Origin: Kingdonia uniflora
Taxonomy: Eukaryota; Streptophyta; Magnoliopsida; Ranunculales; Circaeasteraceae
Length of the DNA: 64,000 nt
Direction: 5' to 3'
NCBI GenBank assembly: GCA_014058105.1
Contig: JACGCM010001948.1
Span: 1,612,001 to 1,676,000, forward strand
Shown: piece by piece, positions 46,608 through 56,519 of the stretch
Layout of the letters: each line of letters starts with the position of its first letter
Numbering within the stretch: position 1 is the first letter of the stretch
Position numbers and translations under genes: made by a program
The notes under the pieces: generated by a model
Seen by the model: the letters and a program-made list of their open reading frames with translations, nothing else
Databases searched by the model: none
What the model was told of the DNA's origin: nothing

Positions 46608-46915
46608 CTATTTGCAAATGGGGCAGTTCCTCTTACATAATCCTGGTTCCTCTTTGACCACCTGGCCCTGCTCCTCCTGTTTTACTATTCGCTCGGCCAA
46701 GCTCTGCAGGAAGAGGTAACATTCCTCAGCCGTTGGAAACCTCCACTGCAGCATCCCCCATAAGTATGCATACACCTATTTTGCAGGTCTGGCATGACCC
46801 AGTCCAACCCTCTATCGCCAAAGAACCTTATTTGCAGTTCGACCGTCTTGAATCCTATCTGACGATCCCTTTTTGCCTTCCTCCTTTAATGTCGGGTATT
46901 AGGCGTATTCTCCAT
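46608..46915 (-). pseudogene. Small antisense ORF, copy B, of G3
   Basis: Begins MENTPNTRH, with a stop at codon 10 in the same place as copy A. It continues QIGFKTVELQIRFFGDRG and LDWVMPDLQNRC, then needs a one-base shift to reach WGMLQWRFPTAEECYLFLQ, RIVKQEEQGQVVKEEPG and the Cys-rich end LCKRNCPICK. Compared with copy A, the first 40 codons and the last 12 are best conserved. It begins only 244 bp from the 3' LTR. It is probably a degenerate paralog of copy A; the function is unknown. Confidence 0.5.
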
Positions 46916-47144
46916 GATGAATTTTTCAGAAGATGAAGAAGAAAGTATGCAGAGTTATCCCCTCATTACCCATATTAATACCTCCATTAACCTCATTTAT
47001 TACATCAAAATCACCACTACATCTTAATTACCTTCCTTTATTACCTCCCTCGGAACTCCAACATGCAACAGTCAACCCTTCAACTTCCAACACCCAACTA
47101 TTTTTCTTAGCAAATGCCACTACACCTATTTTCAAGGCCCCTGC

Positions 47145-47158
47145 TGAGAGGGGGCGAA
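47145..47158 (+). other. G3 polypurine tract
   Basis: GAGAGGGGGCGAA directly precedes the 3' LTR start TGTAGTAGCC. The G2 tract (GAGAGGGGGTGG) is nearly the same. Confidence 0.75.
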
Positions 47159-47863
47159 TGTAGTAGCCTAATCGCAGCCTTCATGTTCTAGTCGAATACT
47201 CGAAGGCTACATCGAAGCCTACTTGATGACCAAAAGCCTAATAAACCAATAATCAAGCCCTCTGAGACTATACCAACACTCGACTGTGAACAGACTTCGA
47301 CCATGATCATACGTGGTTGAAAGAAAATGTGTCAGAAAGCCAGCTCACCAGACAGAGCGACGGAGCACGTCGCTCGAAAACTACAGTATCAAATCTAATA
47401 ACTACAGTATCAGAACCAACAAGCTACAGCGTCAGGAACAATGGCTACAGTGTCAGACCCGATAGTTACGGTGTCATAACTGACTCTGGGTACAAGTCGG
47501 TTGTCTGAAGGATACTCTTGCAATTTGACCTCCCATGGTGACTCAGCCCTTCCTATGTTCAATAAATAGAACAGAGGGGGAATTATGGAGAGGTTAGAAG
47601 AACTTTCCCCACATACCTTGAATTTTACCTTCGAATACCTTGTAATCACCATGTACTCGAAACTTCGACTACTCAAACTTTATATCAGTACTCTTAAAAA
47701 TCCTCATCAGAGGTCGTGGAGTGAACCATTCTAGGCCTCCATGCAAGTATATTGCTAGTAGATTAGTCAAGTTAATACTGATTATATGCTTGAATCATTT
47801 GGCTAAGGATAATATTCGTAGTGTAAGAGTTAACTTTCTTCCCCGCGAAGTTAGGCCCCTACA
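47159..47863 (+). repeat. G3 3' LTR
   Basis: TGTAGTAGCC ... GGCCCCTACA, 705 bp, collinear with the 5' LTR but with many transitions. The TATA box is mutated to CAATAAATAG (47560-47569). Confidence 0.9.
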
Positions 47864-48239
47864 TTTCCTTTCAGAATATTTGTTCATGCATTTACTGTTA
47901 TATATTTCTCATCTATTATGTATTTTAGGAGTTTGCTTCTTTTTTTATCCACTATTATATGTTATTTACCCTTTATTCGTCTATGACAAAAAAGGGAGAG
48001 ATGATCATGACATGTAAGCCAGGTAAGTTATGATTTTTTTAGAATTTTTTTGAACGGTTAGGTGATGTATCTTATTTAGTGTGCAAGGATTCTAGAGTAG
48101 ATGTTATAGGATGAAAGAGTGGCTTTGAGTATGGATGTTCAGTTATTGAGTCAATCTATAGAGTTGTAATTTTTTTCTTTCTTATAATTGTAGTTTTACC
48201 ACAAAATGAACCAAAGGGAGAAATTAAAATATCCATATT
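47864..48239 (+). other. C1 3' untranslated region resuming after G3
   Basis: T-rich non-coding sequence with two purine tracts, GACAAAAAAGGGAGAGATG (~47986-48004) and CCAAAGGGAGAAATT (~48211-48225). Doubled tracts before the LTR are usual in SIRE-type elements. Confidence 0.55.
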
Positions 48240-49109
48240 TGGTATTGGTTTTATTTCGTGTTTAGAATAGGTGTCAGTACTATCTGTTGGTTATTCATTG
48301 TCATAGAGTGCACGTGGAGCGACTATAGTTGTATTGACACTGAACAGGTATGTTAGTTTTGTACATTTTCCCTAAAATACTTTAACCCATTGGCATTGTC
48401 AAAAAGTATAAAAGAATTGTTCTTTTTAAGAAACTTTGTATTCTGTTCGAATAGACATTTTATCTATTCGAATAGACAATGCAGAACTTGTTCTGTCCGA
48501 ATAGACTTTTTGTCCGTTCGAATAGACATGGCAGAATCTGCTTTGCTCGAATAAACTCTTGCTCTGTTCGAATAAAGTACAAGAAATTCAAATTTCTTAT
48601 AAAAGACAAATTTTCTATTTTGTTTTTAACCTCTTCCAAAACCAACTTTTTTAGGGCTTGAGATTTTAGAGAAAAAAGATAATTCAACGAGCGATTCAAT
48701 GCGAAGTAAAACTAAAATTGAATCAATCAAAGAATTTGTAAACCTAATCTTGATTAGAAAAGCTTGCGAGAATGAGGAATCGATTGCAAGAAGCTCGATT
48801 AGAAGAGAGGTAACCACGGGATGTGCTTATCAAGTATGTAAAAAATTGAATTCATGTAAAAAAATTAATAGTAGATTTTTAGCTGTCGGGGGATTCGACA
48901 TCGACCTGTGGGTTTTCTCCTAAGAAAGATTTCCCACAGGGTTAAAATTATTGTTTCTCTTACTTTATTTATTATTGTTTATTGTTACTAGATAATTGAA
49001 TCAACTTGAATTAGGCTAGGGTTAGACCATTAATTAAGGGATAATCGAACCTATTAAATTTGACCTAAATTAATCGAAATTGATTAATCTCAAATAGTCA
49101 AAAATTTCA
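48240..49109 (+). repeat. C1 3' LTR
   Basis: The right 520 bp match the C1 5' LTR remnant (17861-18462), ending AAAAATTTCA. The left boundary at TGGTATTGG (48240) is estimated from the purine tract. The left part holds a 50-bp repeat array. The right end abuts a host gene coding segment at 49110. Confidence 0.7.
48443..48590 (+). repeat. 50-bp triple repeat with paired TTCGAATAGAC motifs in the C1 LTR
   Basis: CTGTTCGAATAGAC-like motifs occur at 48443, 48464, 48493, 48514, 48543 and 48564: pairs 21 bp apart, repeated every 50 bp. TATTCGAATA is palindromic. In the U3 part of an LTR such arrays often act as enhancers. Confidence 0.7.
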
Positions 49110-49279
49110 GAGACATACATGCCTAAGCCCTGTACAGGAAGTTGAGCAGCTTGTATTGCCAACTTGGTACAGATAAAAGATAATAGTGAAAAGATAAGGT
49201 TATATAACCCATTGAGTACACCCATAACTAAATTCCGATTATTGCCATACTGAGGAAGAGGAAAAGCTCTGCCCGCCAT
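49110..49279 (-). pseudogene. 5' coding segment of an unrecognised host gene, cut by the C1 3' LTR
   Basis: ATG at 49279 in an AACAATGGCG context (excellent plant start context) opens a 56-codon frame with no stop: MAGRAFPLPQYGNNRNLV, then a hydrophobic stretch NGLYNLIFSLLSFICT and AIQAAQLPVQGLGMYVS. At 49109 the frame runs straight into the end of the C1 LTR. Upstream are a CT-rich leader and a TATA box. Unlike everything else here, the segment carries no stop or frameshift. The hydrophobic segment could be a membrane anchor or part of an organelle signal. I do not recognise the protein. The rest of the gene would have lain on the far side of C1/G2, which now carries a deletion. Confidence 0.5.
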
Positions 49280-49500
49280 TGTTACAGATGGATAGTGTTA
49301 AGAGAAAGAGAGATGGAAACATTAAGACAATAAGGTCTTTATAAATTAAAATTGGGGGACCCCATACCACCCCGTCATTTGCTTGGATGAGGTGGCATGA
49401 ATTTCGACTTAAATAGACGGTTAACATGAATTTTAGATTTAAGCAGTTCAAATTTAAACTCAATTTGAAAAGGAAAAAAAAAGCTACGTGTCCTCCCGTC
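49280..49500 (-). promoter_or_regulatory. Promoter of the interrupted host gene
   Basis: On the minus strand AATTTATAAAG (about 49347-49337) lies ~60 bp before the ATG, followed by a CT-rich leader. ACGTGTC at 49486-49492 (plus strand) matches the ABRE core. This is inferred from motifs only. Confidence 0.45.
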
Positions 49501-49787
49501 ATTAGCCAACACGGGATGATGCATTTATCCATAATATATAACTGACTATTAATTAAGTCACATTAAAGGAAATACTGGTATGTAACTTCTAGTTTTTTAT
49601 TATCTTTTAAAACTATATTGGTTAATAACCTTCTTTAAACGTATCGACAACAATTGTATATTTTAAATTTTATAGCATTCTTTCATTTTTATCATTTAGA
49701 AGAAAAAAGAAATGAAAATGTAAATCGTAGTAAAAAAAATTGAGATTTATATCCAATGTAAATGTTAGTGAAAAAACATGAGATTTA

Positions 49788-50479
49788 TGTAGTGGCTTAG
49801 TCCGTATCTAGAGCTCACGCTCCTGTAATAGTTTATTTCGTATCTCAGACTTAAGCTTCGTCCTCGATCTCATCAGTGTACAGGAAGTATCTCGAACTCA
49901 AGCTTCGTCCTCGATCTCATCAGCAGACAAGAAGTATCTCGAACTCAAGCTTCATCCTCGATCACATCAGCAGATAGGAAGTACTGAAGACATAATCAAA
50001 TTTCCTCAATTCACAACATCTCTTTCGACCTCCATAGTAGTAGGTCAATTTACGCAAATGTACAGTCATCAATAGAGCCATTATAGATCAACAAAAGTCT
50101 GAACCTTACACTATCAGGTCAAAGAGTATCCTACATAAGCTTTGTAACGTCCATCATTAAGAATATTAAAGGTCATCAAGCTGTCATATTATAAGACCTA
50201 TAAGTAGAACCAAAGAACAGCAGATTACGGACAAGCAATTCTAGACAGAAGAATCCCTACTCTTAAATTCCATATACTCAGGGTACTTTTGTAATAAGTT
50301 AGCAACTTCAATAAGATCTTCTTCTCTTTCTCAAAACCCTCAGGGGAGGTCGTGGGTTTTAACATATTCATAGGTTTTATATGCTAAATTGTATTGCTGA
50401 CTGTTGTTCACTGTTCTTAAGCTTTCTAAACATTTTTGGTGTAAAGGCTAAGTTCGAATCTTGGAATTAGGCTATTACA
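49788..50479 (+). repeat. Solo gypsy LTR (G2-like family) with perfect 5-bp TSD
   Basis: TGTAGTGGCTTAG ... GGCTATTACA, 692 bp, flanked on both sides by ATTTA (49783-49787 and 50480-50484). It resembles the G2 3' LTR in inverse orientation. A short repeat (AAGCTTC(G/A)TCCTCGATC) occurs three times near its start. No internal retrotransposon sequence adjoins it, so it arose by LTR-LTR recombination. Confidence 0.85.
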
Positions 50480-50552
50480 ATTTATATCTAAACTTATTCT
50501 AGAATTAATTAAAAAAATACAATATTTAAATCACGTGAAAGTGTAGGAGGTG

Positions 50553-50612
50553 GGAATCGAACCTGTGTCAATGGAGTCCTTACACACAAAATGAAAAGTT
50601 TAGCCAATTAAT
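50553..50612 (-). repeat. tRNA-like pol III promoter remnant (possible SINE head)
   Basis: The minus strand has GGTTCGATTCC, a perfect B-box consensus, at 50563-50553. TTAATTGGCTAAA about 40 bp upstream is an A-box-like sequence. The arrangement resembles a degenerate tRNA or tRNA-derived SINE head, but no full cloverleaf is visible. Confidence 0.3.
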
Positions 50613-50654
50613 TGCCTGTGTTTATATTTAAGTAGGGTCAAAATTATACTAATG

Positions 50655-50954
50655 CTAAAAATTAACCAATTTTTTATCTTCCGAAATGACCCCACCGGTC
50701 TCCCTACCTTCTTCCCTGCCTTTAGCAGTGGATTCCTCATTTTGAAAACCTTCTCCTTTTGTGCAAGCTTCTTCAACCTCTCTTGCTCGATTTTTATATA
50801 ACTCATCTTTCTTCTCAGTAATCCAATTTATACCAATGGATTCCTCCTTACTTATTATAACTAGGAACTGGTTCTCCTCTATATCGGACGGGGGCAGGTT
50901 TAAATTTTCTTTTGATATTTGAGCCTTGGGTAGTTGGGCTTGGTCTTGGGCCAC
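50655..50954 (-). CDS. Hypothetical ORF, 99 aa, unrecognised
   Basis: MAQDQAQLPKAQISKENLN followed by a Glu/Lys-rich hydrophilic protein ending EDKKLVNF. No domain is recognised. It could be a LINE ORF fragment or chance. It sits between the solo LTR and copia C4 with no obvious promoter, so confidence that it is a real gene is low. Confidence 0.2.
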   Translation of the reverse strand: MAQDQAQLPKAQISKENLNLPPSDIEENQFLVIISKEESIGINWITEKKDELYKNRAREVEEACTKGEGFQNEESTAKGREEGRETGGVISEDKKLVNF

Positions 50955-51563
50955 TTCGTGTTGGATTTAGACCTTTTAATTTTAAATGATTGTAAAACAG
51001 TTTTGTAATTCAAGATAAAATTGTTATGCTTGACCATAACAATTCCTTTGCGTGTTATGACTTTTCATATCTGCAATTAGTCATTTGTAAGGGGTTCATG
51101 ATGATATTAACCCCTAAATTTATTTTACTTCAACGAACATATTTTGGGCTATAAAGCAAAAAAAAATCATAAAAAATACACAAAAACTGAGTTATCACTT
51201 CCCTCTTTAAATCTTTGTGCAATACTTTAATCGAGTTTCTGAGCAAGACTCTCTAAAGTGTAAAGCACTAAAATTCAATATCTCTATTTACATAAATGAT
51301 CAAACAAAATGTTATTTTATTTTGGGAGGCACACAACAAGGGCATATCCGCGAAAGACTTAAAGAGAGCGATGTTGTTCACGACTCAACCATTCATAAAA
51401 AATTTCCCTTTCTTCGCATATTATTAATTATATTTTTTTGTTGGAGACACGGTAATTTTAGTAATTATTCCAACAATAGGTCAAATATCCAAGTTGACTA
51501 CTTTGCATAACGTTAATATATGTGGTCTAGCAATCTTTTAAAAAAAATTGATGATAGCGTCGT
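50955..51563. other. Low-content spacer before C4
   Basis: AT-rich DNA. A 97-codon plus-strand frame (51217-51510) shows no recognisable motif. Probably host intergenic DNA. Confidence 0.35.
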
Positions 51564-51771
51564 TGTTGAGAAACATGTAAAGAAATAAGAGAATTCATAT
51601 TAATGATTAGTAGCTCTAATAGGGTTCTCCTATTTATAGGTTACAACAAAAAGTTCTAGAGAAGAAGATTCTAGAGACTATTTATATATTTACATTATGT
51701 ACAAATATTTCTAGAAGTATTGTGTAGAAAGAAATCTAGAGTATTCTAGAATGATCTCTTATTCTCCAACA
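51564..51771 (-). repeat. C4 3' LTR
   Basis: A 208-bp LTR whose minus strand starts TGTTGGAGAA and ends TTTCTCAACA, an inverted pair. It is preceded by the purine tract AACTTGAGGGGGAG at 51772-51785, a common copia arrangement. Confidence 0.8.
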
Positions 51772-51785
51772 CTCCCCCTCAAGTT

Positions 51786-54219
51786 GGGGCGAAGATGTCA
51801 ACTAAGCCCAACTTTGACAAGATCTCATAAAACTTCTTTGAGGATAGTCCCTTTATGAAGATATCTGCCAATTGATTCTCGCTTCGAAAATAAGGAGACT
51901 TGATAATGTCGCCTTGTACCTTTTCTCGAACGAAATGACAATCTATGTCAATGTGTTTAGTTCTTTCATGAAAGACCGATTGGAAGCAATATGCATTGCA
52001 GCTTGATTATCGCAAAACTTGTTCATTGGTGAAGAAGTCTTGATCCCCAAATTGTATAACAAATCCTTAAGCCACATTAACTCACGTGTCGTGGATGCCA
52101 GGGCTCTATATTCAACCTCACACTTGAACATGCAGCAACACTCTTTTTTTACTCCTCCATGTGACTAAATTTCCACCAACAAAGGTACAATAGCTAGTAG
52201 TAGATCACTTGCCAACTAAACTACCCGCATAGTCTGCATCCTTGTAACCTGTAATGTTAGTATGACCATTTCTTCGCATCCAAATTCCTCGACTGGGTAT
52301 CGCTTTCAAGTACTGGAAAATTATATTAACCGCATTCATATGATTTTTGCTTGGAGCATGCATGAATTGACTTACTTTACTTACTACATAAGTGATGTCA
52401 GGACGAGTAATAGTCAAGTAAGTTAGCTTACCGACTAATCTTTGATATTGCCCAACATTCTCTAAGAGTTCCCCTTCAAGATCAAACTTTACACAACTAT
52501 TCATTGGCATTTCAATGGGCTTTGTACCCAATTTTCCTATTTCCTTCAAAAGATTCAATACATACTTTATTTGATTTATGAAAATCCATTTTTTTGAATA
52601 AGCGATTTCTATTCCCATAAAGTATTTCAAGATACCTAAATCTTTAATATCAAATCCCTTGTGAAGAAGAGATTTTAACCTTGTTATTTCTTAAGTGTCG
52701 TTACCTGTAATGACTATATCATCAATATTAACCAAGACTATCACTCTGCCACACGTATCCTTCTTGACGAACAAGGACGAATCGACCGAGCTTTTCTTAA
52801 ACTCGTTGTTAAGAAGAACAGAACTTAATACCCCATTCCAGGCTCATGTAGATACTTAAGACAATATATCACTTTTTTTAGTTTACACACCCTATCTTTT
52901 TTAGCTTGAAGATGATTCCTTGGTTGTAAACTCGTGTGAACTTCTTTTTCCAAATCCCTATAAAAAAGTGCATTTTTCACGTCCATTTGGAATAATTTCC
53001 AACCATGATTGGCTACAACTGATAATAAAACTCTGGCAGTATTAAATTTTGTAACTGGGGTAAATGTTTAATTGTAGTCAACTCCATATGTTTGTGCATA
53101 TCCCTTGGCTATTAATCTAGCTTTGTGTCTCTCAATAGTCCCATCACTCTTGTACTTAATTTTATATACCCATCCACATCCCACAACTTTCTTTCCATCT
53201 GGCAATCTAACAATATCCCAAGTTCAATTTTTTTTAAGGGATTCAAGGTCTTCTTTCATAGCTTGTCTCCAAATTGGTTGGGTATTGGCCTCTAGAAAAT
53301 TATTGGGTTCATTAGTAAGATAACTTAGAAAGGTACAATGTGAAGAGGAAACATTTGAGTAAGTCAAATGATTTGTATGGGAAACTTTTTACGGTGATAG
53401 GTATAAAATTCATTGAACTTAAGAGGTGATCATACAAAGACTTTAGTTAAACGACGTATTATTCCTATAAACCGAAGGAATACGCGCATAACAAAGACAT
53501 CCAAACACACGAATATGAGATAAGTCAATTTTTCTATTTTGTAAAACCTCGAGTGGAGACTTGAAATTAAGGACGCGACTAGGAAGTCTATTAATTAAGT
53601 ACGCAACAATCAAAACACCATGAGACAAATATTGTTTTGGAACATTCATCTGAAACATGAGAGCTCTAGTTCTTTTAGCTAGCAGATGCCTATTTTTAAT
53701 TTATGCTACTCCATTTTGCCGTGGAGTATGAACACAACTAGTTTGGTGAATGATTCCATGACTACTCGGATAATTAGAAAAGATATTTTTGGTAAATTCA
53801 GTACCATTACCAGATCGAAGAATTTTTACATGTACATTATATTGATTAAAAATCATCATGTGGAATTCTTTGAAAATCAACACAACCTCACTTTTAAACT
53901 TTAGCAAGTGCAACGATGTCGCATGAAACCTATCATCAATAAATGTAACATATAACCATCATAAGAATCAAGATGTGCAAGTCCTAAACATCATAATGGA
54001 TTAACTCAAAGGTTTGGCAGAGCTAGAGAAAGAAGAACTAAATGGCAAATAGGACTATTTTGAGAATTGACATATTTAACAAGTTTGAGAACTATGCAGT
54101 GGGAAATAGAATAAATAATATTTTATTAGATGGATGACCTAGAGAAATGTACCAAATGTTTTGAGAGCTAATAGAACTAACATTTAATGCTTATTTTGTT
54201 TGATTAAGAAAATACAACC
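51786..54219 (-). pseudogene. C4 pol remnant: integrase, RT, RNase H
   Basis: GAG-pre-integrase part near 54150 has WYISLGHPSNKIL. Integrase core 53913-53701 has VHVKILRSGNGTEFTKNIF and TSCVHTPRQNGVA, followed by VLIVAYLINRLPSRVLNF (53658-53443). RT fragments follow: TFTPVTKFNTARVLLSV and QMDVKNALFYRDLE (~53060-52960), then MKYFMGIEIAYSKK and YVLNLLKEIGK (52630-52205). RNase H has EVEYRALASTTRELMWL and CDNQAAMHIASN before a frameshift. Several frameshifts and stops make it non-functional. The second integrase Asp appears as S-G-N where S-D-N is expected. Confidence 0.75.
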
Positions 54220-54745
54220 TGTAAGGACTTATCCCTCGAGCTGGGATATCATCAAGCTAATACTATGCCAGACTAACACAACATGCACGTGGCACACACT
54301 GTCAACAATGACACCTGGACTACGAACTATAGAAAAATGTTGCTCGAGCACTCCAAGTAAAATAAAATAAGTCAAGGACACCTATCTCCCATGAACTAGC
54401 AGTTATAGAGGTAAACCTTCACTTTTCCCCCAATTTAGGAGAACGTGTTGATACAAATAAACAAACTGAGGCAAAGGTCTATTAAAGGAATATAACATAG
54501 AAGATGAAGGGGACTAGCAAAAGTACATCTAGCTCAAGAGATCATAACTTGTAAATCAAAATAATAGTCTCAGACAATAAAGATAAAGTTACTAAAACCT
54601 CCAACTGAGGTCATAGTTTTTTACCTATTTAAAGGTTTCTACACTAACTACATGTGTCATCTTATATTATTGGTTATACTAATTGTGTCAAAGGTATATT
54701 TGGTGTAAGAGCTTATTCGACCAATTACGAAATTAGGCCCTTACA
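54220..54745 (+). repeat. G4 5' LTR
   Basis: TGTAAGG ... CCTTACA, a 7-bp terminal inverted repeat, 526 bp. The last bases (AATTAGGCCCTTACA) resemble the ends of the G2 and solo LTRs (AATTAGGCTATTACA). A TATA-like TATTTAAAG lies near 54626-54634. Confidence 0.85.
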
Positions 54746-54747
54746 TT

Positions 54748-54765
54748 TGGCGCCGTCTGTGGGAA
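54748..54765 (+). other. G4 primer-binding site
   Basis: TGGCGCCGTCTGTGGGAA two bases after the LTR. It is the best preserved of the three Tat-like primer sites here; TGGCGCCGT recalls a tRNA-Asp primer. Confidence 0.75.
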
Positions 54766-54823
54766 AGAAGACATTTCCACAAAATTCTAAGGCATACAAT
54801 TACTCAATGATCAATTTTTAATC

Positions 54824-56510
54824 ATGGTAACTTCAAACCAACTAGCCATAGTCAGCTTAACATTTTAATCAAACCTAATTAGCTTACGGAATTATGGGTG
54901 AACCTCCACGCCGAAATAGAGAAGAGGAATAAGCTCGAACGTCAGTTGTTACACGGTCGAGAGCTTATTGAACAAGAACTTGAAGATGAACTTCAAGCTC
55001 GACAAACAGAGTTTAAACGACATGAAGAACAGATGACAACTATACAAATTGCCTTACACGCACTGTAAGACAATCAATAGGTTAAACCTCCTAGGGGACG
55101 TGATCAGATACTGATGAACTTTAGAGTTTCGACACAAGATAGGTAAGAACCTCGAGGAGCCACTAGAAAAGGAGTTTCCAGGCATCAACATAACGATCAA
55201 CACGTACCAAAAACTTCAATACATTGGGACAGGAAGATCAGTCAGAGATTAGTAGAGGACGCAGGCCCTCCAAGCGTCAAGAAGATGAGCCACGACCTCC
55301 ATCCCGAGTGCCAGCTCGTGAATATTTGAGTGAGAGAAGTGCTACTCATAACCTCAAACCTGCACACCAAACTGTTCTAGCACAACGTCAGTATATCACA
55401 CATAAACACGTGGATCAACGAAATAAGGAATTAATAGAAGCTTAAGTTCTAGGCAGTAAGGACAATATAACCAAATTACAAGGTAGTCCAATCGCCAATG
55501 AGTTGTTTAATATGGAAGTACCGACAGGTTTTCATACTCCGAAGATACGTAAGTACAAAGACACCGATACTAAAGAACATATCTAATAATTCTAAGACAT
55601 TAGGGTTGTATTCAAATTTAAACCACATTCTGTGTCGATTGCTCGTTATAAGCCTACAGGGAGAACCGCTCTGATGGTTATATTCTCTATATGAAGATTC
55701 AATCTTCACATTCAACCACATACAAAAGATCTTTGTCAAAATGTACGCTCACAATAAGGACAAGGAAAAGAATTTATGCAATGTTATTAGTCTCAAATAG
55801 TCTCAGGGGGAGAAGCTCGAGGTCTTTGCAAAGAAATTTCAGGAACTTGCTCAAAAGGTTGATAATCCCAATCAGAAGACAATCGTATTAACGTTTACCA
55901 ATGAACTACAATTTGATTGTAAAGCGAAAGAACATCTATTTTTGAACAAACCTTCAACTTTAGAAGTCATGATTACCAAGGTAAATGGGCATGTCGACCT
56001 AGAAAGGATGATGATCGAAAGACATAAATATACTAAAAACGTCTTAACCACAAAAGATCAAAATATAGATAAAGACAGTAAACAAAAGGATGGCCAAGGT
56101 GATAAAAAGTGAGCTAAAGTTAACACAGGTAAATCACGTAAAGGCAACTTATTACCCAAACCAAAACTTCCAAAGATGAATGTCAAGATCTCAGCGATCT
56201 ATCCCATACTGGAAAAGACAAGTTCTACCGTATATCTCAGTCTCTGGAGCCAATCGAAGGAAAATCATATTGTTTGCACCATAAGGTAACACATCATGAA
56301 ACTGACAACTGTTACGCTTTACAGAGATTGCTGGAGTTCATTATCAAAGACAAGAGAATGCTTGAGTACATTATCAATCTGGAGGGATATAAGAATGGAA
56401 GTTATAAGATGCAAGTCGAAGTAGTTCAGGTTAAAAATCAATCTGAGGAAAAGTACTTATACCACTTCTACTTATTCATATGATCGAGATCTGCCAGATC
56501 AATAATTCAT
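54824..56510 (+). pseudogene. G4 gag (degenerate)
   Basis: Coiled-coil N-terminal part (ELIEQELEDELQARQTEF), an Arg-rich linker, then EKLEVFAKKFQELAQKVDNP and a Lys-rich region. The nucleocapsid end has CLHHKVTHHETDNC, the same C-x2-H-x4-H-x4-C spacing as G1, followed by YALQRLLEFIIKD. Frames shift several times and stops are frequent. It is the particle protein of the element. Confidence 0.65.
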
Positions 56511-56519
56511 TAGATTCAA

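Larger units (their letters stand above)
33757..47863 (+). mobile_element. G3: nearly complete Tat/Retand-like Ty3/gypsy element inserted in C1
   Basis: 14.1 kb with two LTRs (717 and 705 bp), primer site, gag, pol with two RNase H domains, a 196-bp tandem repeat, and on the opposite strand a multi-exon ORF plus two small ORFs. A polypurine tract precedes the 3' LTR. Removing the 1166-bp hAT-like insertion and its 8-bp duplication keeps pol in one frame from 36232 to 41398. Flanking 5-mers (AGTCC left, TTTCC right) match only partly, so the TSD is mutated or the insertion site is rearranged. Confidence 0.9.
17861..49109 (+). mobile_element. C1: SIRE/Maximus-like Ty1/copia element split by nested insertions
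   Basis: The truncated 5' LTR (17861-18462) and the 3' LTR (48240-49109) share the same long blocks (e.g. TTCAACGAGCGATTCAATG, then AGAGGTAACCACGGGATGTG), although they lie 30 kb apart. Between them are a Met-tRNA-type primer site, gag with a zinc knuckle, protease, integrase, RT and RNase H (to ~23535), and a separate 3' ORF (32558-33612). The reading is interrupted by C2 (25340-31321), an inverted LTR piece and G3 (33757-47863). An extra ORF after RNase H is typical of the SIRE/Maximus lineage. The two halves are assigned to one element by inference from LTR identity and order. Confidence 0.65.
51564..54219 (-). mobile_element. C4: Ty1/copia element, 3' part only, cut by G4
   Basis: Minus-strand order from 54219 downward: GAG-pre-integrase, integrase, RT, RNase H, purine tract, 3' LTR. 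The 5' half (LTR, gag, protease) is missing at the G4 LTR boundary, so G4 inserted into C4 and the rest may lie beyond the window. Confidence 0.8.

Noticed and set aside
33752..47868. AGTCC / TTTCC as a target-site duplication of G3
   Set aside because: Only three of five bases agree, so it is noted but not counted as evidence.
51217..51510. 97-codon plus-strand frame as a gene
   Set aside because: No motif, no clear start context and AT-rich composition; not supportable.
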